In this document: one piece after another, positions 1-7,157 of the stretch
Numbering within the stretch: the first letter of the stretch is position 1
Layout of the letters: the number at the start of each line of letters is the position of its first letter
From: GCA-2861595 sp035526335
Lineage (GTDB): Bacteria > Actinomycetota > Acidimicrobiia > Acidimicrobiales > GCA-2861595
Assembly (NCBI GenBank): GCA_035526335.1
Contig: DATLCN010000026.1
Span: 1 to 64,000, forward strand
Length of the DNA: 64,000 nucleotides
Direction of reading: 5' to 3'
Made by a program: the position numbers and the translations under genes
The notes under the pieces: generated by a model
Told to the model about the DNA's origin: nothing
The model's database searches: none
What the model saw: the letters and a program-made list of their open reading frames with translations, nothing else

Positions 1-1
1 G

Positions 2-271
2 GAGCACCTCGGAGGCACCCAGCTACGGCTCACCTTCACGGACGGACTCGTACGCGAGCTCGACTTCGCCGACGTGTTGGGTGAGGGCGTCTTCGCTGAG
101 CTCCGGGATGAGTCCCTCTTCGCCGAGGCTTCAGTCGATCCAGTCGCGGGCACCCTGCGCTGGCCCGGCGGAGCGGACCTTGATCCCGACGTGCTCCATG
201 GCGATTTCCAGCCCGCGACCGGCCCGCCTCCTCGGCTACTGCGAGAGTACCGACTTCGGCCCACCGGGTGA
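2..271 (+). CDS. DUF2442 domain protein, 5' end cut by window edge
   Basis: The frame is open from the left edge and ends at TGA 269-271, giving 89 visible residues; the true start lies outside. The pattern of a short strand around LTFTDGLVRELDF, then GVFAELRD, a VDPVAGTLRWPGGADL block and DVLHGDF is the hallmark of DUF2442, a small domain of unknown biochemical role. These genes often sit beside DUF4160 genes in toxin-antitoxin-like pairs, but the upstream neighbour cannot be seen here. Codon use has the high third-position GC expected of a real gene. Family assignment is from recognised motif order; function is unknown. Confidence 0.72.
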   Translation, partial: EHLGGTQLRLTFTDGLVRELDFADVLGEGVFAELRDESLFAEASVDPVAGTLRWPGGADLDPDVLHGDFQPATGPPPRLLREYRLRPTG

Positions 272-330
272 GGTAGTCGGATCGCGCCTGTCTTCGGTCG
301 CGAACACCGGAAGGATCCAGGGCGTCAGCA

Positions 331-969
331 TCACTCGCCTCCGCCCTTGGCGCAAGCTGGGTCCATGAGCGCACAATGAAGGATCTCGCCGCCGTGCTCA
401 CGCCACTGCGCTTGTGTCACAGGGACCAATCGGGCCGCTACCGCACGAACCTCGTCCAGGGCCAGGGCGTAGCTTTGGACCGTGACCGTGTAGTTCTTCT
501 CGAAGGCGACGTTGACGATTGCGGGCTTCCCCTCTGGGCCGGCGCCCCATGAGGCGGTCGTCGAGCGCTATTCCCATGGGTGAGCTCGATACCTCGAAGC
601 TCCTTGTCGCGTTCCAGCAAGCCGACGCTGTGGCCTGAGAACAGGAGGTCAAGTCCTTCTTCACCGCCAGTGACCGGAACAAAGCGCTCATATTCGGCGA
701 ACCAATCCAACGACGGCTCTGCCGTCGCCAGGGGCCCAGGGCCACCGAGGGGCTACCGCCTCTTTAAACGTCCAATCTGAGTCCTGAAACACGACGTAAA
801 CGCTGTTGTCACCGCTCTTGTCAACCTCGGACCCAGTTGGTCGGGGGTCGTTGGACGAGCACGAAGAAAGAGCGGTGGCTAGTACAAAGGCGAGCAAAGC
901 TCGCCATGAACTCAGTTTCCTCTTAGCACTTGGCGCCACAGGGGTCGCGAGGGCGAGCGCAGAGGTCAT
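331..969 (-). pseudogene. Lipoprotein gene broken by two frameshifts
   Basis: ATG 969-967 opens a signal peptide with basic residues (KRK), a hydrophobic stretch and a lipobox ending in ALSSC, followed by a Ser/Asp-rich linker and VYVVFQDSDWTFKEAV. Near 735 the reading must move one frame to continue as SLDWFAEYERFVPVTGGEEGL, and near 565-575 it moves again to finish as GKPAIVNVAFEKNYTV and ALALDEVRAVAARL up to TGA 333-331. The three pieces read as one roughly 210-residue secreted lipoprotein whose family I do not recognise. Either the gene is dead or the assembly has two indels. Other frameshifted genes nearby make decay of the whole strip plausible. Confidence 0.6.
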
Positions 970-1220
970 CGTCGAGAAAGCGTATCGGTGACCCGGGGGC
1001 CGCCTCACGGGCTGCCCTATAGCGGCGCTGCGCCGACGTCGCACCCGATAACCGGCGCTCCGTGATCCGGGGTGCTGACCCCGCGGCGGCGATCCAATCT
1101 TCGCGTCGAAGCGGCCGGTGCCCTTCCCCACCTGCGGAAGTTCCCGTCGCGCTCGGGGGCCGTGGATGCACGTAGTTCCAGTGGAACCGATGGAACCGCC
1201 TTCCCCTCAAAGGAGCCGCC

Positions 1221-1707
1221 ATGTATGACGCCGCGCCCGCCGCCCCTGCCTCCCCGTCCGGCAGCAACAGGAGCTGCGTGCCCACTACTCCTGCCGCCTC
1301 CAACCCCGATGACGCCACGGTCGACACCACATCATCTCCATCCGACGCTCCCGCGCCCGACCTGCCCCGCGTTGATACCTCCAACGAATGCACAGCCGTA
1401 TCCGCTGTGCGGAAACGGTGGAAACCCCGCCGACCCGTCTCTGGCAACCCTGGAGGAAGTCCGCCAGCTGCTGGATCTGGCAGACCGAGTCGTCCCGGCG
1501 CCGCCACTCGCCGACGTGGACACGGCATCGGTTCGCCGATGGACCGACGCGGCCACCGGCGCGCTCGTCTCGCGGCGAGAGGCGATCCGATTGGCGCGCG
1601 CCGTCGAACCGATCCTCGATGAGCACTGTGAGACACCATGTGGATCGACCGTCAGCGTGAGGTGCTCGCCCGCCGACGGCGTTCGGAGTCCTTGGTCATC
1701 GGGGTAG
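1221..1707 (+). pseudogene. Possible frameshifted hypothetical gene
   Basis: An AAAGGAG ribosome site at 1210-1216 precedes ATG 1221, whose product begins MYDAAPAAPASPSGS and stays Pro/Ala/Thr/Asp-rich to about 1400. The coding character then shifts to another frame: from about 1431 a helical segment containing LEEVRQLLDLADRV and VSRREAIRLARAVEPILDE shows good third-position GC and runs to a stop at 1705-1707. Together they would make a low-complexity N-terminus joined to a helical C-terminus. No family is recognised. The intact-frame alternative, a 133-residue ORF ending at 1622, looks less natural in its second half. Low confidence that this is a gene at all. Confidence 0.3.
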
Positions 1708-1799
1708 AGCACATCGTCCGGTCCGGGGTGCTCCTCGGAGCGCGTCAGGCTGGCTGGCTGTCGCTCGTCGGGCCCCGAGTGGGAAACTTCGTCGTCCCG

Positions 1800-1990
1800 G
1801 GAGCCTCCGTGGCGGCGCCATCCCCACACGCCGAGCACGGCGCCAGCAGCCACGACGAGGCCGCTTCCCAGCGCCAGCCCTGCAGCGCCCACGGCGATGC
1901 CGGCGCCGAGAAGGACCGGAGGCCGCAACACACGGCCATGCTGACGCCGAGCACGCCGACAAGGCCGCCGAACTTACGGTCATTGGACAT
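1800..1990 (-). pseudogene. Frameshifted small membrane protein of a mer-type operon
   Basis: AAAGGAG lies 6-7 bases before ATG 1990-1988. The product starts MSNDRKFGGLVGVLGVSMAV followed by a vicinal Cys-Cys in the first hydrophobic segment. After CCGL, near 1918, one base is missing: in the adjacent frame it continues as PVLLGAGIAVGAAGLALGSG and a second hydrophobic stretch ending GVWGWRRHGG. Two membrane segments with a CC pair at the start of a helix recall small mercury-transport proteins (MerT/MerF-like), and it lies directly downstream of a MerA C-terminus and an ArsR-type regulator. The restored frame runs on without a convincing stop, so the tail is also damaged or the frame is wrong there. 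Confidence 0.55.
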
Positions 1991-2027
1991 CGAGACTCCT
2001 TTGGTGTTCGGTTGGCGGATCAGCCGG

Positions 2028-2189
2028 CTACGCCGCGCAGCACGAGAGCTTCTTCACGTCGCCCTTGAACGACTGTGCCACCAGCTTCAGGCCCTCGCTC
2101 ATCGTCAGGTACGGCGCCCAGGTGTTGGCGAGGTCGTCAACGGTGAGGCCGAACTTGATGGCGTACGTGGCGATCTCGACTCTGGACAT
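2028..2189 (-). CDS. Free-standing C-terminus of mercuric reductase (MerA fragment, 53 aa)
   Basis: The 53 residues match the far C-terminal end of MerA: a TYAIKFGLTVDDLANTWAPY segment, LTMSEGLKLVAQSF and the terminal KLSCCAA. In full-length MerA the Cys pair near the C-terminus passes Hg(II) to the active site of the partner subunit; the FAD and NADPH domains (over 400 residues) are absent here. ATG 2189-2187 overlaps the TGA of the ArsR gene, so translation is probably coupled. Reductase activity is impossible. The piece is either debris from an internal deletion of merA or a retained small metal-binding peptide. The overlap and intact frame leave the second option open. Confidence 0.72.
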   Translation of the reverse strand: MSRVEIATYAIKFGLTVDDLANTWAPYLTMSEGLKLVAQSFKGDVKKLSCCAA

Positions 2190-2566
2190 CAGCTCTCCTT
2201 GGGGGCGGCGTCGATGACTCGGCAGCAGGCGATCTGGGCTTCGTTGGCTTCGAGGAAGCGCCTGGCCTGGGCCAGCAGGGAGCCGACCTTGCGGCTGGTC
2301 ACCCGGTACAGGGTGCGGCGGCCCTCGATGCGGCTCTGCACGAACCCGCACCACACCAGGCAGTTCACGTGCTCGGACACCCGGTTCTGGGTGGCACCCA
2401 GGCGGCGGACCAGCTCCATCTGGTGCAGCTCGCCCTCCTCCAACAGCAGCTCCAGGATGCGCAGGCGGGTGGCGTCGCCCAGGGCCCGGAACAGCCGGGC
2501 CAGCAACTCGCTGTGGGCGAGCACGACGGGCTCGGCTTCGACGATGGCGGGACGACCTCCAGGCAT
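2189..2566 (-). CDS. ArsR/SmtB-family metal-responsive repressor (CmtR-like)
   Basis: A 125-residue winged-helix repressor. FRALGDATRLRILELL and the recognition segment LGATQNRVSEHVNCL are typical of ArsR/SmtB. The C-x3-C pair (C69, C73, in NCLVWC) and the C-terminal CC (C114-C115) resemble the Cys ligands of CmtR, which senses Cd/Pb, and actinobacterial mer operons are controlled by ArsR-type proteins, so Hg(II), Cd(II) or Pb(II) sensing is inferred. ATG 2566 is chosen because GGAGGAGAG lies just upstream; a GTG at 2590 is possible but would overlap the operator region. First gene of a three-gene remnant mer operon; its stop overlaps the next start. Confidence 0.85.
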   Translation of the reverse strand: MPGGRPAIVEAEPVVLAHSELLARLFRALGDATRLRILELLLEEGELHQMELVRRLGATQNRVSEHVNCLVWCGFVQSRIEGRRTLYRVTSRKVGSLLAQARRFLEANEAQIACCRVIDAAPKES

Positions 2567-2592
2567 AGGGCTCTCTCCTCCTTCGATCACTA

Positions 2593-2611
2593 TAGCCGAA
2601 TGATACGGCTA
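2593..2611. promoter_or_regulatory. Candidate ArsR operator (6-bp inverted repeat)
   Basis: TAGCCG, 7 bases, CGGCTA forms a perfect 6-bp inverted repeat 27 bases upstream of the chosen arsR start. ArsR/SmtB repressors bind short A/T-centred inverted repeats in their own promoters, so autoregulation is the simplest reading. Position and symmetry are seen; binding is inferred. Confidence 0.5.
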
Positions 2612-2730
2612 AACGTATGAGATGTCGACGCGCCCGCCTCCCGGGCCAGGTGCTGGTCGGTGGGATCCAGCTTCGGGGATGAGCCGATGGCGGGCGAGGT
2701 CGTCGAGATCGTGCCTGGACTCGATCATGA

Positions 2731-2949
2731 GTTTCCTCCGTTTGGGTTCCCGACGACGACCGGCCGGTCTCCGAGATCATGGACGAGGGCCCCAGCACCT
2801 ATCGGCCCCATGTCCCCGCAGCCGAGATGGCCGAGCGGCTGGACGAACATCCCCAGCCCCGCATCCTGGTCACGACGCTCGACGGTCGCCTGGTCGGCAT
2901 GGCCAGCGCCGAGGACATCACAGCCGCGACAGGACGAGCAGAGCCATGA
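2731..2949 (+). pseudogene. CBS-domain fragment
   Basis: The frame is open from 2731 after a TGA and ends at TGA 2947-2949. The run PVSEIMDEGPSTYRPHVPAA, then AEMAERLDE and ILVTTLDGRLVGMASAEDI, is the second half of a CBS domain: a strand with the threonine-proline-like entry, a helix and a strand ending in DGRLVG. CBS pairs bind adenosyl nucleotides and regulate enzymes or channels. There is no initiation codon with a ribosome site before the conserved part (ATG 2779 falls inside it) and only about one CBS motif is present, so this looks like the 3' remnant of a longer gene. Confidence 0.5.
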
Positions 2950-2995
2950 TCCGGTCGATGACCACGCTGGCGAAGAAAGCGGCGATCGCCGGCTA

Positions 2996-3105
2996 AGTGC
3001 AGCCCGGTGGAACTACGGACACGTTTGCTGATGCAGCATCGGAGCCGTCGCGGCACGCTGGGAGCCATTGCCACAAACGTGTCCGTAGTTCCGTAGGGCT
3101 GCACT
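2996..3105. repeat. 110-bp imperfect palindrome (32-bp arms, 46-bp centre)
   Basis: Bases 2996-3027 and 3074-3105 are inverted copies matching at 29 of 32 positions; the three mismatches are consecutive (arm positions 11-13). The outer part of each arm is AGTGCAGCCC and the inner part GGAACTACGGACACGTTTG. There is no coding gene inside. It could be a MITE-like element, the fused ends of a lost insertion sequence, or a large transcribed hairpin between the CBS fragment and the DUF5615 gene. No target-site duplication is obvious. Confidence 0.75.
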
Positions 3106-3137
3106 AAGGGTCCCCACGCTGAATAGAACGCGCGACA

Positions 3138-3611
3138 TTACGATGACGGCGTGAAGCTCTCTTCCGAAGGACTCGCTGAGTTCTTCGGGGACACGCTGAG
3201 CCATCTCAACGAGATCCGGGCACTGGGCGAAAAATCGAAGAGGGCGCCGCGCCATTTTCGCCGGCGAACACGGATGAGGTGGCCACGGACGACGACGAGG
3301 CAGCCGGTCAGGTCGCCGAGGGTGTCGTTGGCCAGAAAGCCCCGCACCGCCTCGGCGACCGATGTGGCGTCCTGCGAGTCGACTCTCAAAACTGCGACAC
3401 CAGGATGAGACCCTGGCGGGTAGCTACGAACGTCGCCGAGCCCACGGTCCAGGGTGAGCAGGAACCGATCCGCACAAGTCGCGGCAGCGAGCACCTCGGG
3501 ATCGGCTGCTCCGCCAATGGCTTCGTCAAGGACCGTATCGACGTCGTGGCCGAGGGCAGCCGCCGCCAGCCTCGCGGCCTCCGGAAGGTTCTCGTCGAGC
3601 TTCAGCCTCAC
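3138..3611 (-). CDS. DUF5615 PIN-like toxin candidate
   Basis: The N-terminus VRLKLDENLPEAARLAAAAL with LGHDV, then ADRFLLTLDRGLGDVR and a V-A-V-L-R strand, is diagnostic of DUF5615 proteins, PIN-like folds with acidic residues (D-E near residue 6 and the Asp of LTLDRGLGD) suited to metal-dependent RNA cleavage. GTG 3611 overlaps the TGA of the DUF433 gene by four bases (GTGA), giving coupled translation. The family part ends near residue 118 (RVRRR). About 40 further residues of unrelated Ser-rich sequence follow to the stop, probably read-through into non-gene sequence after loss of the original stop. Toxin role is inferred from family and partner, not shown. Confidence 0.8.
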   Translation of the reverse strand: MRLKLDENLPEAARLAAAALGHDVDTVLDEAIGGAADPEVLAAATCADRFLLTLDRGLGDVRSYPPGSHPGVAVLRVDSQDATSVAEAVRGFLANDTLGDLTGCLVVVRGHLIRVRRRKWRGALFDFSPSARISLRWLSVSPKNSASPSEESFTPSS

Positions 3612-3898
3612 CGAGGAGCAGAATCCAGCGGATGCAGCTCCTCCCGAGCGAGCACCGCTGCGTACGCGAGGGCCGCTCGAACCGAGCCCTCGGGTAGCGA
3701 CGGGTACTGCTCGTCGATCTCCTCCTCGGTCATCGCCGCCGCGAGGCAGTCGAGCACGACGCTGACCGGGATCCGCGTGCCACGGAAGCGAGCGGCGAGG
3801 ACGGCGGCGGCGGCGGCTGCGATGTTCGCCCACCGGTAGGCGGCTATCTCCGCCAGGACACGCGGTCGGTGGTCCACCATGTCGGAGAGCTGCACCAT
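3608..3898 (-). CDS. DUF433 antitoxin candidate
   Basis: A 96-residue protein. GTRIPVSVVLDCLAAAMTEEEIDEQYPSLPEGSVRAALAY is split here as GTRIPVSVVLDCLA, TEEEIDEQYPSLP and VRAALAYAAVLAREE, the helix-turn-helix core and C-terminal helix of DUF433. These proteins are routinely encoded immediately upstream of DUF5615 PIN-like proteins and are taken to be their antitoxins and autoregulators. ATG 3898 was chosen; a nearby in-frame GTG upstream and ATG 3880 (MVDHRPR) are alternatives. The N-terminal 35 residues, normally containing the DNA-binding start of the domain, are Ala-rich and less typical. The pair appears intact, unlike its neighbours. Confidence 0.8.
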   Translation of the reverse strand: MVQLSDMVDHRPRVLAEIAAYRWANIAAAAAAVLAARFRGTRIPVSVVLDCLAAAMTEEEIDEQYPSLPEGSVRAALAYAAVLAREELHPLDSAPR

Positions 3899-3918
3899 CA
3901 CCGCGCCCTCGCCTGGCC

Positions 3919-4220
3919 ATGGACGACCAAAGGATCGACGTCGATGAGTTCCAGAAGCTCCGGGGTCATGCTGCCCATGATCCACGCGCGGAGCGCAACG
4001 CCCGGAGCCGAGAAGTCCAGATGGCCAGAATCGAACGCTGAAGGCCATCGAGCTGAGGACTGGCTGCGAGGTGCTCTCCACCGACGAAACCCTCGCACGC
4101 AAAGGCGCGGCGCTGCGGACGCCGGTAGGCGGCGTCCGCAAGCCGTCGGCGGTCGACGCCATCGTTGTTGCTCTCGCCGACGCAGTGGGAGGAGCGACGG
4201 TGCTCACCGGCGACCTTTCA
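3919..4220 (+). pseudogene. Frameshifted PIN-domain toxin relic
   Basis: ATG 3919 opens a 40-residue frame ending in RSREVQMARIER with TGA 4039-4041. One frame away the sequence continues as LKAIELRTGCEVLSTDETL, ARKGAALRT, then KPSAVDAIVVALADAVGGATV and LTGD. The joined reading is the C-terminal half of a PIN-domain ribonuclease: a helix, a V-L-S-T-D-E strand, the D-A-I-V-V-A-L-A acidic helix and a TGD turn. The N-terminal PIN half with the first catalytic Asp is missing. Divergent from the DUF433 gene with a 20-bp gap, so probably an older VapC-like locus beside the surviving pair. Confidence 0.5.
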
Positions 4221-4606
4221 GGAGCCTGTTTCGCCCCTCAGGACGGGTTCTCCGAAGGCGGCCAGCCCGGGCGGCGCGGTTTGCCCCCGATGGCGTCCGG
4301 AAGAAGAATCGGCGGGTGCTCCGCCGGCGGGTCCGTGACAGCAGGCCGGCGGCGATCTTCGCCGAGGACCTCCTGCAGGGGTGCTCCGAGCTCTTCACGA
4401 CATTCGGTGAAGAGCCGCTGAAACTGCAGATCTCCATCCCGATCGACGAGCGGGGAGTCGTCCTCCTTCGACCTCATGGTCCGCTGGAAGCCCCACGCGT
4501 GCCCGCGTGGATGTCAGTCACCCGCGCCGCCGGCGGTTGCTACGGAATCCGAATCAGCCGTGCCGACGCCGGAGCGATGATCATCCCCGGCCTGGGGGAG
4601 GCTCCC
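4221..4606. other. Stretch with no supported gene
   Basis: Both strands have short open frames here. The minus-strand frame 4238-4477 and the plus-strand frame leading into the next gene are the longest, but neither shows a recognised domain or a good ribosome site. A perfect 7-bp stem with a 4-base loop lies at 4493-4510. I see nothing else. Confidence 0.4.
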
Positions 4607-4786
4607 ATGAACGAGCTCACCTTCCTCGTGACGTCGCATGGTCTCGAGATAGGGCCCATGGAGGTGTCCGTCGATGAGGCCACCGCCCGTGCCCTGGCCA
4701 CCGCGCTCTTGATCACCGTCGGCATGAAGCTCACGAAAGCCCGGGCGCAGGGCGACCTCGGGAGGCAGGAAGGGGAACGGGCGTGA
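4607..4786 (+). CDS. Small hypothetical protein (59 aa)
   Basis: GGGGGAG lies 8 bases before ATG 4607 and third codon positions are strongly GC-rich, both signs of a true gene. The product has a short strand-like start (NELTFLVTSHGLEIGPMEV) and a central helix with VDEATARALATALLITVG followed by a basic tail. An earlier in-frame ATG at 4511 would add 32 residues. I do not recognise the family. It is the last gene of the accessory strip, convergent with the sensor kinase gene 60 bp away. Confidence 0.5.
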   Translation: MNELTFLVTSHGLEIGPMEVSVDEATARALATALLITVGMKLTKARAQGDLGRQEGERA

Positions 4787-4845
4787 CGGTCAACGTGCCG
4801 CCGGCGATCTCCGGCGGCTGAAGCCGGGGTAGCCACCGGTCCGGC

Positions 4846-6288
4846 TCATCGAGCGGACCCTCGTTGCCCGCCGTGCTGTCCGGATGCCGGTAGCTCGACG
4901 ATGAAGCTGCTCCCGGCGCCGAGCGCCGACTCCACCCGCGCAAATCCTCCGTGTCCATTCACGATGGCCTCGACTATCGCGAGACCGAGTCCGGTGCCAC
5001 CGCCGGCCCGGGCTCGTGACGCATCGGCGCGGAAGAAGCGCTCGAAGACGCTCGAAGCGACCTCCGGAGTCATGCCCGGACCCTCGTCGGCCACCGTCAG
5101 ACGCGCCGTTCCGTCGATGGCGGTCACCGCCACCCTGACGGGCGTAGCGGCCGGCGTGTGCACCCGGACATTGGTCAGGAGGTTGGCGACGACCTGACGT
5201 AGCTGCGCCTCGTCACCCTCGATGACGACCGGCTCCAGAGCACTCTCGAGGGGCCGGTCCGGCTCGACCGCCCGGGCGTCGCTCACCGCGTCGGCGACCA
5301 GCTCGTCCAGCCGGACGGGTACCCGGGCCGGTGCACGGTCCTGGTCGAGGCGGGCCAGGAGGAGCAGATCCTCGGTCAGCGCGGTCATTCGCCTGGCCTC
5401 CTGCTCCATACGTCGCATTGCGTCCGCCAGCGCCGGCGGGTCCTTCAGACCGCCGGCCCGCCACAGCTCCGCGTAACCGAGGATGGAGGTGAGCGGCGTC
5501 CGCAGCTCGTGGGAGGCATCAGCGGCGAAGCGTCTCACCTTCGCCTCCGACTTCTCCCGGGCCCGGAAGGACTCCTGGATGCGTTCCAGCATCGTGTTCA
5601 GGGCCTGGCCCAGGCGGCCGACCTCGGTGTTCCCGCCTGGATGTTCGACGCGACGGGAGAGGTCCCCCTGGGCGATGGCGTCCGCCGTTCTGGCCATGTC
5701 CTCTATCGGGTGCACGCCGAGACGCAGCATCCACCACGACACCAGGGCGAGCGTGGCCAACACCGACAGGGTGCCGAGGACCTGAACCAGGCGGAGCCGT
5801 TCCAGTGTCGACTCCAGCTCGCCCAGGCTCAGCGCGACAACCGTCACCCTGTCGCGGGCATCGGCGACGGCGACCACCCGCCAGGTGCCACTTCCGCTCT
5901 CAGCCGGGACGCTGAAGGGCAGCGGGGTCGCCGGTCGCCTAACCGCCGAGGCCGCGATATCACCTCTTCCGAGGCGAGGCCGGGCCTGGCCATCGTCGGC
6001 CAGCGCCGAGCTCAGCTGGATGACCGTGCCGGTCGACAGGTCACCGACGGCGATGAAGTATTCCGAGAAGGTCTGGTCCCGGGCCACCGGGGGCCGCTCG
6101 GGAAGGCCCGGTTGGCGCCCGCCACCCGGCGGGCGGAAGACGTCACGCGAGGCGGCGGCAGCGAGCTGGCGGTCGACCCGATCGAGCAGCACGGAGCGGA
6201 AGCGGTGGGCCAGGGTGACGTTCGTCACGACGAGCACCGCGCTTACGGCCAGCAGCCCGAGCAGCAGGCGACGCCGGAGCGACATCAT
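4846..6288 (-). CDS. HAMP-containing sensor histidine kinase
   Basis: A 480-residue membrane sensor. TM1 spans about residues 8-28, an extracytoplasmic region about 29-165 and TM2 about 168-188. HAMP follows (about 189-243), then the H-box ASHELRTPLTS with the phospho-accepting His at 260, N-box NLLTNVRVHT near 370-378, G1 DEGPGM (401-406), F-box FERFFRAD and G2 GTGLGL (431-436). It autophosphorylates and passes phosphate to the response regulator encoded just upstream; the two genes overlap by 4 bp. The periplasmic domain is Pro/Arg/Gly-rich with no known ligand fold that I recognise. Overall layout resembles actinobacterial TrcS/CutS-type kinases; the signal is unknown. Confidence 0.93.
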   Translation of the reverse strand: MMSLRRRLLLGLLAVSAVLVVTNVTLAHRFRSVLLDRVDRQLAAAASRDVFRPPGGGRQPGLPERPPVARDQTFSEYFIAVGDLSTGTVIQLSSALADDGQARPRLGRGDIAASAVRRPATPLPFSVPAESGSGTWRVVAVADARDRVTVVALSLGELESTLERLRLVQVLGTLSVLATLALVSWWMLRLGVHPIEDMARTADAIAQGDLSRRVEHPGGNTEVGRLGQALNTMLERIQESFRAREKSEAKVRRFAADASHELRTPLTSILGYAELWRAGGLKDPPALADAMRRMEQEARRMTALTEDLLLLARLDQDRAPARVPVRLDELVADAVSDARAVEPDRPLESALEPVVIEGDEAQLRQVVANLLTNVRVHTPAATPVRVAVTAIDGTARLTVADEGPGMTPEVASSVFERFFRADASRARAGGGTGLGLAIVEAIVNGHGGFARVESALGAGSSFIVELPASGQHGGQRGSAR

Positions 6289-6977
6289 CCGGTCCGGAGC
6301 GAGTACCCCACGCCTCGGACGGTGTGGATGAGCGGCGGGTCGAAGGCGTCGATCTTCCTGCGCAGGTAGCTGATGTAGGTCTCCACGACGCTGGCGTGCC
6401 CACCGAAGTCGTACTGCCAGACGTGGTCGAGGATCTGGCTCTTCGAAAGCACCTTGCCGGCGTTGACGAGCAGGAACCGGAGGAGCTTGTACTCGGTGGG
6501 GGAAAGCTCGATGACGCTCCCGCCCCGACGCACCACGTGGGCGTCGTCGTCCATCTCCAGGTCGGCGAGTTCCAGCTTGGAGGATCCCGTCGACACGCCT
6601 TGGCGGCGGAGGATGACCTGGATGCGCGCCACGACCTCCTCCAGGCTGAAGGGCTTCGTCACGTAGTCGTCACCACCGAGCGTCAGGCCGCGCACCTTGT
6701 CGTCAACCGTGTCCCGAGCGGTCAGGAAGAGCACCGGCACGTTCTGGCCATCGGAACGCATGCGCCGCAGGATCTCGAAGCCGTCCAGATCAGGCAGCAT
6801 CACATCGAGCAGCACGACATCGGGGCCGAACGACTCGACCTCCCTGAGCGCGTCGCGCCCTGTGTTGGCCACCCGCACGTCGAAGCCGAAGTGGCGGAGC
6901 GCCGAGTCGAGCAGGAACGTGATGTTCTCCTCGTCGTCGACCACCACGACGCGGCTCGGGCGAGCAGGCAGTCTCAC
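6285..6977 (-). CDS. OmpR/PhoB-family response regulator
   Basis: A 230-residue regulator: receiver domain with acidic pocket DDEE (14-17), phospho-acceptor D58 in LLDVML, T86 and K108 (VTKPF), followed by a winged-helix domain from about 130 ending in VETYISYLRRKIDAF and HTVRGVGYSLR, the OmpR/PhoB signature. It is the first gene of a two-gene operon with the kinase. GTG 6977 is the only start that leaves the first receiver strand whole. A TTGACA hexamer lies about 45 bases upstream, without a convincing -10 at standard spacing. Targets cannot be told from the window. Confidence 0.94.
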   Translation of the reverse strand: MRLPARPSRVVVVDDEENITFLLDSALRHFGFDVRVANTGRDALREVESFGPDVVLLDVMLPDLDGFEILRRMRSDGQNVPVLFLTARDTVDDKVRGLTLGGDDYVTKPFSLEEVVARIQVILRRQGVSTGSSKLELADLEMDDDAHVVRRGGSVIELSPTEYKLLRFLLVNAGKVLSKSQILDHVWQYDFGGHASVVETYISYLRRKIDAFDPPLIHTVRGVGYSLRTG

Positions 6978-7157
6978 ATCACAAGGTTGCCAACTGAAGC
7001 TGTGAGTCTGCTGTCAACGCGCTGCCAGGTTTCCCAGAGAGGAGCCGGTCGGGGCGCAGCGACTCCACTCCTACCGCACCATCCGACCTCGGCTCCAACG
7101 TCAGGTCGGCGGCCCACAAAACGGCCAGGTGCACGACCACCCCGTGAGCGAAGGCGC

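Noticed and set aside
2609..2728. 39-residue minus-strand frame with a GAGGAAAC ribosome site
   Set aside because: It crosses the candidate arsR operator, has no recognised motif and overlaps the opposite-strand CBS fragment region.
3151..3408. Plus-strand frame starting VKLSSEGLAEFFGDTLSHLN
   Set aside because: The start looks gene-like, but after about 35 codons it becomes Arg-rich and it is antisense to the DUF5615 gene; no family could be named.
4493..4510. CCACGCG-TGCC-CGCGTGG hairpin followed by GATG, resembling a type I-E CRISPR repeat
   Set aside because: Single copy, no second repeat or spacer spacing nearby and no cas genes in the window.
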